Below, one piece after another: positions 9,752-21,548 of a stretch of DNA of 64,000 nt. The first letter of the stretch is position 1; every line of letters starts with the position of its first letter. Origin of the DNA: Macrostomum hystrix (lineage: Eukaryota > Platyhelminthes > Macrostomidae); contig CATNEN010000039.1 of assembly GCA_950097015.1 (NCBI GenBank), positions 8,758,501-8,822,500 on the forward strand, in the 5' to 3' direction. Below the pieces are notes generated by a model. The model was given only the letters and a program-made list of their open reading frames with translations, was not told where the DNA came from and ran no database searches. Position numbers and translations under genes: made by a program.

Positions 9752-12700
9752 AAGTCGGGCCATATTACCGGCTGCATAGGACTGCTGCTGTTGCTGGGTT
9801 GCTGTTGTGAAAGCCGAGCTTGAGGCAGCTATGGAATACCTGGGCCACTGTGGCATTCCTGATGGTGAATAACTGGGTCTGATCTGATGCTGCTGTTGCT
9901 GTGGCTGTGGCTGCCTGATAAAACTTGGTCTCTGCAGCACTGGTGCCTTTGTCGTCTTTGGCATCTGCGGTGACAGCGGCGGCAGCGGCGACAGGGGCGG
10001 AATGGGCGGCATTTGCGGCGGTGGCAGAATGCTACCAGAAGAGCTGTGAGACATCATCTGCTGCCGCTGCTGCTGCTGTTGCAGAAGCAGCTGCTGCTGT
10101 TGCCGAATGGCAGCGAACGCAGCTGGCGGTGGAGGCGTTAGCAAAGGCGTCGTCAGTGGCCTCATCTGGGGCATCGGTGGCTGCAGACGATACGGGCGTG
10201 GACGGTAAGCCTGCTGCTGCTGCTGCTGCTGCTGCCAAAATTTTTGTTGATGCATTGCATCTTCCTCAGTAGTCAGATCGATAGTTGGCATGGAATCCGC
10301 ATAGTGAGCCGGTGTGGCGCCGTTTAGTAACGATGGAAACTGCGCCAACAAGCCTGGCTGCGGAGTCATCGACTGCGGCGTCGGCAGCTGCGGCGTCTTT
10401 CGCGACAGCGCCGTCGAAGTCGGCTTTTTGCGAGTGTACTTTTTCCTTGGCGTCGAATTCGCAGAATTGGCGCTGACTGAGGAGGCCTGCTGCTGCTGGC
10501 GCTGCTGCTGTATGTTCTGGTTCTTGAAGTCCAGGTTGCGCTGCTGCATCAACGTCTGCTGGTATCTCAGATGCTCATGGAAATAATTATTTTGCTGCTG
10601 CTGCTGATACATTGACTGTGGCGGTGCTGATAGTGACGGTGGCATCGGCTGCGCCTTCAGCTCTGGCAGAGGCTGCGGCAGCGAACTCTTGTGTACAGTC
10701 GACGCCAACGATGCCCCAGAGCTATTGCCACCGCCACCAAGATGCAGGGTTGGTGGCGGAGATATCTGCTGACTATCCGACGTGAAACGCTGCTGCTGCT
10801 GCTGCTGCTGCTGCTGCCTGTTGTCCTTACTGAGGGTCAGGGCCAGCTCATCCGTGGCAGCCTCCGCGGCCGCCACCAAGTCGTCCTCCCGGCACACGGG
10901 CGGCACAGCCAGAACTGGGGCCTCCTTGCGACGCATCGACAGAGGAGCTAAAAGAAAAAAATCATTCGTGGCTGCAATCACCGCAGACTACTCTGCCTTC
11001 ACAAGAACGTAGAATGCATCATTTTTGGCCGGGAAATCTATTGATATCATGCAGCTTTCCTCCTTCTAGGTACCTATGAGGACTATTGTATGCGCTCCTT
11101 CTAATTAAACAGATTGAGAACCCCCGGCTGAGCTGGTCCTGTCTGATTTAATCAAATCTCTTGTTATCCACCTTTTCCGCCAAAGAAATGCTTTATCTGC
11201 GATGCAATCACTTTTCATTAGTGAAATTAATCAACTTTAAAATCTGTCAGCCTTGAATGGAAACAAATTGTAGTTCATCCATGGAGCTCAGAATCTCAGA
11301 ATCAGTGTAGGCTGACTGGCTGTTGAAAATACACTAGTCAGATAGGAGACTCTAATGCAATACGTTAAGAAAAACACTGATAACTTACTCTAAATATATC
11401 GTGCAACATACACTCAGCAACATTGGAAAGCTTCCACCCTCGCGCCAGCCGTGTACGCTCGTATATTTAGAGTTTCAAAACAGGTTTTTGTCGCCAGACT
11501 TGTCCCATAGACGATGCACTTGGGCCATAGACAAAATCTTAGGTCATAGACGCCAGACAAGTCGAAGGAAACAGTCGCATGGAGCAGTTCGCAACCGAAA
11601 GCAATGGTCCGCCAAATGACCTACCCGATCACCGGACATGAACCCCATAGAGCACGTTTGGGATTACCTGAAGCGCTCGATTTGGCGCGACAATCCGTCG
11701 CAAAACGTTGCCCAACTGCACGAATCACTGTCTACTTCATTGCAACAACTACCGCAAGATTTTCTGCGACGCCTGGTTCTGGGGATGCCCCGGAAAGTGA
11801 GCGCTCTGCTGCACGCACGTGGCTGCTATACGCGTTACTGACCCTGTTCTGGGCAAGTTGTCACCCATGCTCGCGCACTTTGTTTCTTTGCTGTTCCTTT
11901 GCTTCGTTCGAATCCGGATTATATATTAGTCTATGGCTCAAACCACGAATATCTCCACCCACCAAAACGTTGACCCTCGCGCACTAGGGTAAAAACCACA
12001 GAATACACAGAATATACAGTGTATTCTGTGGTAAAAACTTTTTAATGTTGCTGAGCGTATATTCAAAATGTTTGTTTTATTAGAAAGATAAACAGATTCT
12101 CCATATTTTAGCTGTCTGTGCCTCTACCTGTTTTAGAAAGTGAGCAGTGCTTACAGGAAACTTTATAAATAAATAAATTACCATTAGCGACGCACAACCT
12201 TAAAATGTTGTGACACAGAAACGTTTAGAAATGTAGCTGAACTTGTAGAAAATTTCAATACCTATCGAATGAACTACTAAACATTTCGAAATAGCGAAAA
12301 CGAAGATTTTTTCTGCATTAAAACTTTTCGCATTTGTTTCTGGAAGATAATTATTTTGGTCTTCATTAAAGTTTATCCAAGCTCAGCTCAGTAGTTAAAA
12401 CGGACAGACACACAAGCTTCAGCTAGAATATAGAGATTTTATTGAGCTTTCTAATAAAATAAACATTAAAACACAACTGTTGAAATTTATCACTGTGAAG
12501 TGGTACATCGGAATTTCCTATCTGCCCAGTGTAATTTCGGGACACCCAGTCGGCCTACACTGGTCCGGAAAATGCGTAGTTGTCTCTCCAGTTTCTAGAT
12601 GTTTTATAGAAATGATTCATGATTCATGATTCAGCACTTAACTAACGGTTGCTTTTTCTATGTGAGTCAAGACAGACTTCGACATGCTCAAAACTGTTGA

Positions 12701-15700
12701 ATTCAAAGCACTACAGAATATTTTCACAATGTGACTTCAAAGCATCACAATAGTGCAACTTTGAGGCCTTCTCAAATTCCTACAGCACAGCCTAGATGTA
12801 AGTGATAGAGCCCCAAAAGGTTTTCATGTCAGTGTCCTTGTTCGAGCAGGCCTGGTTAGATTGGAAAATGTCTGCTCTATTTGATGTGTTAAATTCGAGT
12901 TAAATTCGACTAGCACGGCATCTGGAAATATGAGACTGTCCAGAAATCCAGTACCAGGGTGTGGCCCCCTTAAGCCTCAGAGGACTAAACGCATTAGCGC
13001 GCAGTGCCCTAATTAAAGGTCTAAAAATTTGAATATTTTTACGTGGCATGACATTATTCAGAGCCTTTCATTAATACTGACAGAATGACTTTCGACAGGA
13101 TGGCTAACATCAGTGCGAAGCAAGACCACACCTGTTTTAAATGATAGTCATTTTCGTCTAAAAAGAAATTCTGAAGGTCTATATCTAGTGTGAAATTTCG
13201 AAAATTGACGTCAACAGTTCCTATTTTAGCTAAATAAGTGTTAAAATATTTTGAGTTCTCTGTTACTTACTGTAGTTATCATGTTTTCTAGTTTGTGAAG
13301 CATCTAGTTTGTGAAGCATCTAGTTTGTGAAGCATCTAGTTTGTGAGGCATCTAGTTTGTGAAGCATCTAGTTTGTGAAGCATCTAGTTTGTAAAGCATC
13401 TAGTTTGTGAAGCATCTAGTTTGTGAAGCATCTAGTTTGTGAAGCATCTAGTTTGTGAAGCATCTAGTTTGTGAAGCATCTAGTTTGTGAAGCATCTAGT
13501 TTGTGAAGCATCTAGTTTGTGAAGCATCTAGTTTGTGAAGCATCTAGTTTGTGAAGCATCTAGTTTGTGAAGCATCTAGTTTTTGAAGCATCTAGTTTGT
13601 GAAGCATCTAGTTTGTGAAGCATCTAATTTGTGAACCATCTAGTTTGTGAAGCATCTAGTTTGTGAAGCATCTAGTTTGTGAAGCATCTAGTTTGTGAAG
13701 CATCTAGTTTTTGAAGCATCTAGTTTGTGAAGCATCTAATTTGTGAACCATCTAGTTTGTGAAGCATCTAGTTTGTGAGGCATCTAGTTTGTGAAGCATC
13801 TAGTTTGTGAAGCATCTAGTTTGTGAAGCATCTAGTTTGTGAAGCATCTAGTTTTTGAAGCATCTAGTTTGTGAAGCATCTAGTTTGTGAAGCATCTAAT
13901 TTGTGAACCATCTAGTTTGTGAAGCATCTAGTTTGTGAAGCATCTAGTTTGTGAAGCATCTAGTTTGTGAAGCATCTAGTTTGTGAAGCATCTAGTTTGT
14001 GAGGCATCTAGTTTGTGAAGCATCTAGTTTGTGAAGCATCTAGTTTGTGAAGCATCTAGTTTTTGAAGCATCTAGTTTGTGAAGCATCTAATTTGTGAAC
14101 CATCTAGTTTGTGAAGCATCTAGTTTGTGAAGCATCTAGTTTGTGAAGCATCTAGTTTGTGAAGCATCTAGTTTGTGAAGCATCTAGTTTTGAAGCATCT
14201 AGTTTGTGAAGCATCTAGTTTGTGAAGCATCTAGTTTGTGAAGCATCTAGTTTGTGAAGCATCTAGTTTGTGAAGCATCTAGTTTGTGAAGCATCTAGTT
14301 GTGAAGCATCTAGTTTGTGAAGCATCTAGTTTGTGAAGCATCTAGTTTGTGAAGCATCTAGTTTTGTGAAGCATCTAGTTTGTGAAGCATCTAGTTTGTG
14401 AAGCATCTAGTTTGTGAAGCATCTAGTTTTGTGAAGCATCTAGTTTGTGAAGCATCTAGTTTGTGAAGCATCTAGTTTGTGAAGCATCTAGTTTGTGAAG
14501 CATCTAGTTTGTGAAGCATCTAGTTTGTGAAGCATCTAGTTTGTGAAGCATCTAGTTTGTGAAGCATCTAGTTTGTGAAGCATCTAGTTTGTGAAGCATC
14601 TAGTTTGTGAAGCATCTAGTTTGTGAAGCATCTAGTTTGTGAAGCATCTAGTTTGTGAAGCATCTAGTTTGTGAAGCATCTAGTTTGTGAAGCATCTAGT
14701 TTGTGAAGCATCTAATTTGTGAACCATCTAGTTTGTGAAGCATCTAGTTTGTGAAGCATCTAGTTTGTGAAGCATCTAGTTTGTGAAGCATCTAGTTTGT
14801 GAAGCATCTAGTTTGTGAAGCATCTAGTTTGTGAAGCATCTAGTTTGTGAAGCATCTAGTTTGTGAAGCATCTAGTTTGTGAAGCATCTAGTTTGTGAAG
14901 CATCTAGTTTGTGAAGCATCTAGTTTGTGAAGCATCTAGTTTGTGAAGCATCTAGTTTGTGAAGCATCTAGTTTGTGAAGCATCTAGTTTGTGAAGCATC
15001 TAGTTTGTGAAGCATCTAGTTTGTGAAGCATCTAGTTTGTGAAGCATCTAGTTTGTGAAGCATCTAGTTTGTGAAGCATCTAGTTTGTGAAGCATCTAGT
15101 TTGTGAAGCATCTAGTTTGTGAAGCATCTAGTTTGTGAAGCATCTAGTTTGTGAAGCATCTAGTTTGTGAAGCATCTAGTTTGTGAAGCATCTAGTTTGT
15201 GAAGCATCTAGTTTGTGAAGCATCTAGTTTGTGAAGCATCTAGTTTGTGAAGCATCTAGTTTGTGAAGCATCTAGTTTGTGAAGCATCTAGTTTGTGAAG
15301 CATCTAGTTTGTGAAGCATCTAGTTTTTGAAGCATCTAGTTTGTGAAGCATCTAATTTGTGAACCATCTAGTTTGTGAAGCATCTAGTTTGTGAAGCATC
15401 TAGTTTGTGAAGGCATCTAGTTTGTGAAGCATCTAGTTTGTGAGGCATCTAGTTTGTGAAGCATCTAGTTTGTGAAGCATCTAATTTGTGAACCATCTAG
15501 TTTGTGAGGCATCTAGTTTGTGAAGCATCTAGTTTGTGAGGCATCTAGTTTGTGAAGCATCTAGTTTGTGAAGCATCTAGTTTGTGAAGCATCTAGTTTG
15601 TGAAGCATCTAGTTTGTGAAGCATCTAGTTTGTGAAGCATCTAGTTTGTGAAGCATCTAGTTTGTGAAGCATCTAGTTTGTGAAGCATCTAGTTTGTGAG

Positions 15701-18173
15701 GCATCTAGTTTTTGAAGCATCTAGTTTGTGAAGCATCTAGTTTGTGAAGCATCTAGTTTGTGAAGCATCTAGTTTGTGAAGCATCTAGTTTGTGAAGCAT
15801 CTAGTTTGTGAAGCATCTAGTTTGTGAAGCATCTAGTTTGTGAAGCATCTAGTTTGTGAAGCATCTAGTTTGCGAAGCATCTAGTTTTTGAAGCATCTAG
15901 TTTGTGAAGCATCTAATTTGTGAACCATCTAGTTTGTGAAGCATCTAGTTTGTGAAGCATCTAGTTTGTGAAGCATCTAGTTTGTGAAGCATCTAGTTTG
16001 TGAAGCATCTAGTTTGTGAAGCATCTAGTTTGTGAGGCATCTAATTTGGACACTCACGTGATCTGCTGGAAGTGTCCTCAACCAGCGCCAGACGTCTCTT
16101 CTTTGGCGGCAGACGCGCCTTCTCGTACCAATGAGCAGTTGAGTCCGATTTGCTGCACAATGAACAGGAAAAGATAAATTATTCTTCTGTCAGGAAGCCA
16201 ATTTAGCACAACAGCGCATGCTACTAACCTAGTGCTCGCGCTGGCAGCAGATTTCTGTGACAGCAGCTCCAGCTGGTCAGAAGTCTGCTGTTTCGGCGAG
16301 TGCGCTGCTGGCGATGGCAGCGTCGTTGGCGTCTGCGTCGGCGGTGGCGTCGGCGGCATGTCGCCCAGAATGAAGCCAGCGGACTCTTCTTCGCTGTCCC
16401 TCTGTTCGGCCTCGTCCAGCAGCACCTGGGCAGCGAGTTTCTTCTTCCAGCCCCTCCGTTTCTTGGCTACCTGGCGGGGCTTTTCTGTTGACGCCGCAAG
16501 CACGACATCAGGCTGCGGAATGGCAAGCTGAGCCCCCTGCAGTTTCTGCTCGAACCAGTTGTGCTGCGGCAGGGAGACGCGAAGTGCTGAGGCGCTGCCG
16601 CAGGCCACAGGCAGCTGCTGACTGCCCGTCCGCTTGCCCTGCCGTTTCTGCTTTGTAGTGGCTGCAATGTGAGCAGTAAACGATGCCGGATGATCACCTC
16701 AGGCCTATCACAGTACTGCGGAGTATTAATCTCATTGAGACAGTTGAAATATGCATATAATTTTCTGTAGCTATATTAGCTAATTTCTTTTGAGATTAAA
16801 TTATAAATCAGATGAAATCATATCGTGAGCATTCATAGCTACGCATTACATAAAAAATTAATGGATAAATATGTGTATACATAGTCTGCAGGTAGAGCAG
16901 CATAACAGCTTAGTTTCCAAGCTTCAGCAATGCACTGCAGTCTAGGTCTCAACACTCAGCAATGCCTGCCAGCAAGGAGAATGGGAGGGGGAGCAGGTAG
17001 CAGCAATGCAACAATGGCAGGTGTTTTCACAGCAGCTGCACAGGGGGAGATGTACAGGCTAATGACGCACAGGTGAGGAGCTAGCTGGCTGCTTTCAAGC
17101 TGTTGGGGTGAATGGGATGGAGACGGAAGAAAAATTTCCCAGAAACTGCTGGGGTACAACGGACGAGACAGGCCGACCGCGTTTTGCATTGTTTCCCGTG
17201 GTAGCCAGCTGTGTGCGTCACACTACAGTTTTTCTATTTTTAGCTAAACTAAGAGCTGAGCTACATTCAAGACTCGATTTTAAAAATAAAAAAACATTCT
17301 ATATGCATGCTCACAAACCTTGAACTACGATATTCGCCTAAACTTTTACTCTGAGATTATTTATTAACACAGAGCAATCAAACTTCACAGCGCTCAACCA
17401 TTTCACAGTGCTCAACCATTTCACAGTGCTCAACCATTTCACAGTGCTCAACCATTTCACAGTGCTCAACCATTTCACAGTGCTCAACCATTTCACAGTG
17501 CTCAACCATTTCACAGTGCTCAACCATTTCACAGTGCTCAACCATTTCACAGTGCTCAACCATTTCACAGTGCTCAACCATTTCACAGTGCTCAGCCATT
17601 TCACAGTGCTCAACGGCGCTCATCCACTCAAAAGGGTTCAACCACTCCACGGTGCTCAACCACTCCACGTGCTCAACCACTCCACGGTGCTCAACCACTC
17701 CACGGTGCTCAAACACTCCACGGTGCTCAAACACTCCACGGTGCTCAAACACTCCACGGTGCTCAAACACTCCACGGTGCTCAACCACTCCACGGTGCTC
17801 AAACACTCCACGGTGCTCAACCACTCCACGGTGCTCAAACACTCCACGGTGCTCAAACACTCCACGGTGCTCAAACACTCCACTCGACATTATCAGCTAA
17901 ACAGGCTCTCACCAATACGTCTCGACTTTTTCATGTCCAGCCCAGACAGACTGCTGTTTGGCTGCAGTGGCGGTGCCGCTTCAGCTGCCGCGGTCGGCTT
18001 GACCGCTGTCTCGGAGTCGTCAATCATTAGCAGGCTGCTGTTGACAAGCTCGTCAACCACTGTCAGCTCTTCGCCGATTGATCCTGCGCAGTCTGAGCTG
18101 CCTTCGTCTTCGGCAGTATCCATGCTTGTAAGCTGGTGGCTGCGGATGGGTAGCGGCGTTTTTAGCAGCTTCT
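9311..18173 (-). CDS. Gln-rich, Pro-rich nuclear-type protein, 3' four exons (5' exons not located)
   Basis: Four exons on the minus strand join in consistent phase: 18173-17913, 16661-16229, 16152-16058 and 10947-9311 (stop). Acceptors are TTATACAG, CATTGCAG, TTGTGCAG and TCTTTTAG; donors are ATTG|GTGAGA, CTAG|GTTAGT and TCAC|GTGAGT. Joined codons preserve the frame at every junction. The product (>=793 residues here) has basic clusters likely to act as nuclear signals (KKRRGWKKK, RLPPKKRRLALVE), acidic and proline-rich stretches (DMPPTPPPTQTP) and a final exon of >540 residues with many polyglutamine tracts, the longest 26 Gln. This composition suggests a transcription or chromatin cofactor. 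I do not recognise the family. The second intron from the end is short (76 bp); the last intron is 5.1 kb and holds a transposon and a giant 16-bp array. Confidence 0.75.
9674..9751 (-). repeat. Pure CAG run encoding 26 Gln
   Basis: On the coding (minus) strand there are 25 uninterrupted CAG codons followed by one CAA. Other shorter CAG tracts occur at ~9437-9469, 10210-10235 and 10791-10817 in the same exon. Confidence 0.97.
11629..11841 (+). pseudogene. Tc1-type transposase, C-terminal remnant
   Basis: SPDMNPIEHVWDYLKR carries the last catalytic acidic region of Tc1-type DDE/D transposases, and the end MPRKVSALLHARGCYTRY matches the family C-terminus. Upstream, a TGA lies in the same frame ~15 bp before SPD and the earlier DDE domain is missing or out of frame. 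Not functional. Confidence 0.88.
11995..12032. other. 14-bp perfect inverted repeat (hairpin) near the Tc1 right end
   Basis: ACCACAGAATACAC (11995-12008) and GTGTATTCTGTGGT (12019-12032) are exact reverse complements around a 10-base spacer. It lies just inside the right terminal repeat and may be part of the element or a nested insertion. Confidence 0.9.
12060..13284. other. Intron DNA without recognised feature
   Basis: Part of the last intron of the minus-strand Gln-rich gene, between the Tc1 remnant and the 16-bp array. AT-rich; I see no exon or element. Confidence 0.6.
13285..16048. repeat. Giant 16-bp tandem array, ~173 copies
   Basis: The unit is GAAGCATCTAGTTTGT. Most copies are identical. 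A variant trio recurs as a block (GTTTTTGAAG, then a normal unit, then CTAATTTGTGAACC) at about 13624, 13736, 13896, 14088, 15352 and 15912, with spacings such as 112, 160 and 192 bp that are multiples of 16, so the array grew by duplication of multi-unit blocks. A few units gain or lose one base (for example near 14190, 14300, 14365 and 15413). On the minus strand the array starts only ~9 bp after the donor GTGAGTGTC of the exon at 16058. Confidence 0.97.
17385..17885. repeat. Double 18-bp array in an intron of the Gln-rich gene
   Basis: Two adjoining sub-arrays share one 18-bp backbone. About 12 copies of CTCAACCATTTCACAGTG (17385-17615) are followed by ~14 copies of CTCAAACACTCCACGGTG (17635-17885), with a short irregular junction. 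Because 18 is divisible by 3, frames stay open on both strands; these are not genes. It ends ~30 bp from the donor at 17912. Confidence 0.95.
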
Positions 18174-19780
18174 CTGTATAAATAAATACGATAGTTGTGC
18201 AAGCTCAGGCGTTCGCAGTTTAGCTTTTCTTGTGTCCCGGGCTCTTTGAAATCTGGCTAATTCATGCGGAAACTGTTGCCGTCTCAGCTTTCCTCTATTA
18301 TAAGAGTTGAAGTTGGGAGAGCGCGCCCACATCTGTCTGCCTGAGCGCCCGCCCCTCCGCCCATGCCTGAAAGCGCAGACTGCAGCATCAGGCTGGGATG
18401 GATGAGTTCTTGCAATGCCTGGCCGCCTGTGATTGGCTCAGGATTAAGCTAGCTAAGGATCCAGGTGATTTTTTAGGATAGGGGTGTAAATTGAGCTGCT
18501 TGCTGTCACACAAGCCAGAAAACAGAAAAATTGCATATTTGAGATGACGAATTTCGGGGAAAATGATGGGAATTAGGACCCGAATGAAATGACAATTTCT
18601 CACTCAACCTGCCGCATGTGCGACTGCTTCAGCTCAGCGGGGGAATAATTTTGTTATAAACGGTCCAGTCATGCCCGTCTTTTTTCAGCTGTCGAATCCC
18701 TATATCCAGTTTAATGACGCTACGACTTACGGCAGACTTAAAAGCATGTAGAGAAGAGACAAAAGTCGCATAAGCTGCTTTACTTTATGTCACAATAAAT
18801 TCCAGCAAATAAGCCGACGGCGAACACAAACTCACTTTCACTTTCACTTATTCTTCGCAATGCTATATAGCTGGCAACCAATAGACCTGAGCGATCACTC
18901 GCAGCGCGTGTGGCAAGTCTTAGTTTTTTATTCTCCAATATCCAGCAGCTACAGATTAGGCGCAAAATAACTGCAGTTTTAATTTGCAGCAGCAAGACAG
19001 CGCAGTCGCAACTGAAGATATAGTCTGCCCGCATGCATGCAGACACGGCAGATAAAATATAAACGCTTTCTATGAAAGCCCGCCAACGTGCTCGCACTGG
19101 GTATGTAATGTCGCCACCCCAATACCAGCCACCCCACACCCGAAGCCCGCAGTCAGCAGATAAAACACGACCTGGCATGTACGATAAAAAGTTACAAACT
19201 GCTGGCCTATATAAATATAACTAATAAGGGGCTTAGTCATTTCTCAGAGAGCTTCAGAACATGCTGTTCGTGTATCAACAGGCCCAGCTGGTTCGGTGCC
19301 ACAGAATAGGCTTTGAAATTTGTTCAGTATCAGTTCAATTATACATTTTCCGAACCCCTGATAAGCTATTCGCTATCTGCTTTAGCTGTTGTCCAACTGT
19401 CGCTTATCAATTCGTATCAATATCAATTTGACAATTTGTCTTAAAATTCTCCACGTGTGCTGTAGATGCAGACATTGTCTGAAGATTTGATTGGCCGATA
19501 TATTGTGTTAGATTGTAGGCTATAAATTATAACTGTCATAGAGCACTTCCTTGAGTTTTTCTATCATTTTCTACAACACGGCACTAAATGCTTTTAGCTA
19601 TTTGAAAATTTTGGGAACTGAGAAGCTGAAGTCCCAAATGTATTTGCGCAGCCACACGGACACAGCAAAGCCTCGATAGGTACTCAAATCAAGCTATAAA
19701 TTACTGGCTAAATAAACTAGCCTTGAAAAACTCCGGCTCGACAGAAATATCTCACATTTTTATCATCTATTTTCTATTTT
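18174..19780. other. Upstream of the known exons of the Gln-rich gene; nothing assigned
   Basis: The 5' exons of the minus-strand gene should lie at or beyond this stretch, but I could not find one whose phase fits. No array or mobile element is visible. Confidence 0.5.
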
Positions 19781-19794
19781 ATATTTTCCCCGTC

Positions 19795-20460
19795 TCATCT
19801 CTACCCTGTCTCATCTATACCCTGTCTTATCTCTCCCATGTCTCACCTCTCCTGCGTTTCATCTCTCCGTTTCTCATCTCTCCCGTGTCTCATCTCTCCG
19901 TGTCTCATCTCTCCGTGTCTCATCTCTCCCGTGTCTCATCTCTCCTGCGTTTCATCTCTCCGTTTCTCATCTCTCCCGTGTCTCATCTCTCCCGTGTCTC
20001 ATCTCTCCCGTGTCTCATCTCTCCGTTTCTCATCTCTCCCTGTCTCATCTCTCCTGCGTTTCATCTCTCTGTTTCTCATCTCTCCCGTGTCTCATCTCTC
20101 CCGTGTCTCATCTCTCCGTGTCTCATATCTTCGTGCCTCATCTCTCCGTGTCTCATCTCTCCCGTGTCTCATCTCTCCTGCGTTTCATCTCTCCGTTTCT
20201 CATCTCTCCCGTGTCTCATCTCTCCCGTGTCTCATCTCTCCCGTGTCTCATCTCTCCGTTTCTCATCTCTCCCTGTCTCATCTCTCCTGCGTTTCATCTC
20301 TCTGTTTCTCATCTCTCCCGTCTCATCTCTCCCGTGTCTCATCTCTCCGTGTCTCATATCTTCGTGCCTCATCTCTCCCGTGTCTCATCTCTCCATTTCT
20401 CATCTCTCCCTGTCTCAGCCCTCCCTCAGTCTCACCTCTTTTCTGTCTCATCTCATCTGT
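19795..20460. repeat. CT-rich 15-17-bp minisatellite
   Basis: Tandem variants of CGTGTCTCATCTCTCC and TGCGTTTCATCTCTCC. A block of roughly 230 bp (about 19900-20120 and 20140-20370) is repeated almost exactly, showing higher-order duplication. Open frames here are compositional. Confidence 0.92.
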
Positions 20461-20469
20461 TGATATATT

Positions 20470-21290
20470 TTGTGTCTTTCGGTCACCCCGTCCTAGATAT
20501 GTCACTGCCTTCAGCTTTTTCTTCAATACAAATTTGTAAATTAGAAAAAAATATTTAACATCCACAGCGATGACTCACCGTTCCTTATCCTTCCTGTACC
20601 TCGCTGCTTCAGTGAATGATATTATTATAAATGTATGCTTTTGCAGTGGCAGGTTTTTAACAACTACTGCAGGCTTTTATTTAAGCAATGCCACCCCTCC
20701 TCAGTTGAACCATCTTGCAGCCTCACAGGGACTGTAGCAGGCTCTCTATCGTGCATGATCAGTGGGTCTGGCTGTTGTTCTGCGGCTTGAGTACAGCTGC
20801 CTGCCTGCCTTCGGTTAGCTGTAAAGAGAAACACAGCGAAAATTATGACGAGGGTAACGAGAGAGAAAAATGAGAATCATATAGAAATTGAGTTAAGATC
20901 TTCAGCACTAAACAATAACAGCCATTGAGACAGGCTCTTGTATTGTATAAAAAGCTATAAGTTACCCATTGCACATCGAGTTTCTATACAATGGGTTTCA
21001 ATTTTCTGAACAATGGAAGCAAACCCTCCAGAAAGACTTCGAATAGTTTAATTCGCGTCACCCCAGTTAAATGTGTGTATATGTAGGCAGTCTTGTGTGT
21101 AGACCAGCTGTCTGTTGCTATGGGTAATAAACTTTGCTCAAAATCCATAACAGTGAGCATGCCGTACTCAAACGAACACGTGCAAGACGTCATTCCATTG
21201 TGCCTGCATTGCCATCTGTATGTTTCAGTTGATTTTTCAGCCATTCTCTCTATTGCCTCGACCTGTGTTAAGCTTAAGTTTCAACAGATC
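20470..21290. other. Gene-free stretch
   Basis: A minus-strand acceptor-like site (tctctttacag at ~20818) precedes a short open stretch ending at a GTGAGG, but its phase does not match the exon at 18173. Otherwise nothing is recognised. Confidence 0.45.
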
Positions 21291-21297
21291 AACTCGT

Positions 21298-21548
21298 GCG
21301 GGTCAGTGGCAGAGCGGTTAACGCGTTTGCCTCTCTCGCCAATGTCCGGCCTGAACTCGATTACGCGTCGAAGCCACATTCACGTCGAGCGCATGCGCCG
21401 CGGAGAGAAGGCTAGGGGGGCTTGTCGTGCCATTTACGCCCCTGCCTGACGATGCGAAAGTTAGGGTAGATGTACACCCCTGCGTGCGTGCGTGCTCTGC
21501 AGGAGTCAGCGAAATGGGCAGAATATTTTGCGAATATTTTGCTTTCAT
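21298..21548 (+). mobile_element. tRNA-derived SINE, plus orientation
   Basis: The head has a pol III A box (TGGCAGAGCGG, 21306-21316) and a weak B box near 21352-21362. It is followed by GGAGAGAAGGCT, GGGGCTTGTCGTGC and ATTTACG, a GTACACCCC stretch, and the 3' domain CAGGAGTCAGCGAAATGGGC. The same order is found reversed at 51774-52095 and 36591-36822. No intact tRNA cloverleaf is present. Confidence 0.8.

Larger units (their letters stand above)
11411..12057 (+). mobile_element. Decayed Tc1/mariner element with terminal inverted repeats
   Basis: The left end CACTCAGCAACATTGGAAAG (11411-11430) matches the reverse complement of 12038-12057 (CGCTCAGCAACATTAAAAAG) at 17 of 20 positions. Both ends are flanked by TA (11409-11410 and 12058-12059), the Tc1/mariner target. 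Inside is a C-terminal transposase remnant. At 647 bp it is far shorter than a full Tc1 element (~1.3-1.7 kb), so it is internally deleted. It sits in the last intron of the Gln-rich gene, antisense to it. Confidence 0.85.

Noticed and set aside
13285-16048. CRISPR array or satellite centromere
   Set aside because: No spacers between the 16-bp units, a eukaryotic context and an intronic position; it is a minisatellite.
17408-18181. 257-codon plus-strand frame
   Set aside because: It is an 18-bp array read in frame, continuing antisense to a real minus-strand exon (17913-18173).
19723-20558. Ser/Leu-rich frames in three frames
   Set aside because: CT-rich minisatellite; composition explains all three.
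20731-20817. Upstream exon of the Gln-rich gene on the minus strand
   Set aside because: It has acceptor and donor-like sites, but its only open frame ends in phase 0 while the next exon needs one leading base.
21298-21375. Functional tRNA gene
   Set aside because: A and B boxes are present but no cloverleaf can be folded and the sequence continues into a SINE body. The same holds for 52020-52095.
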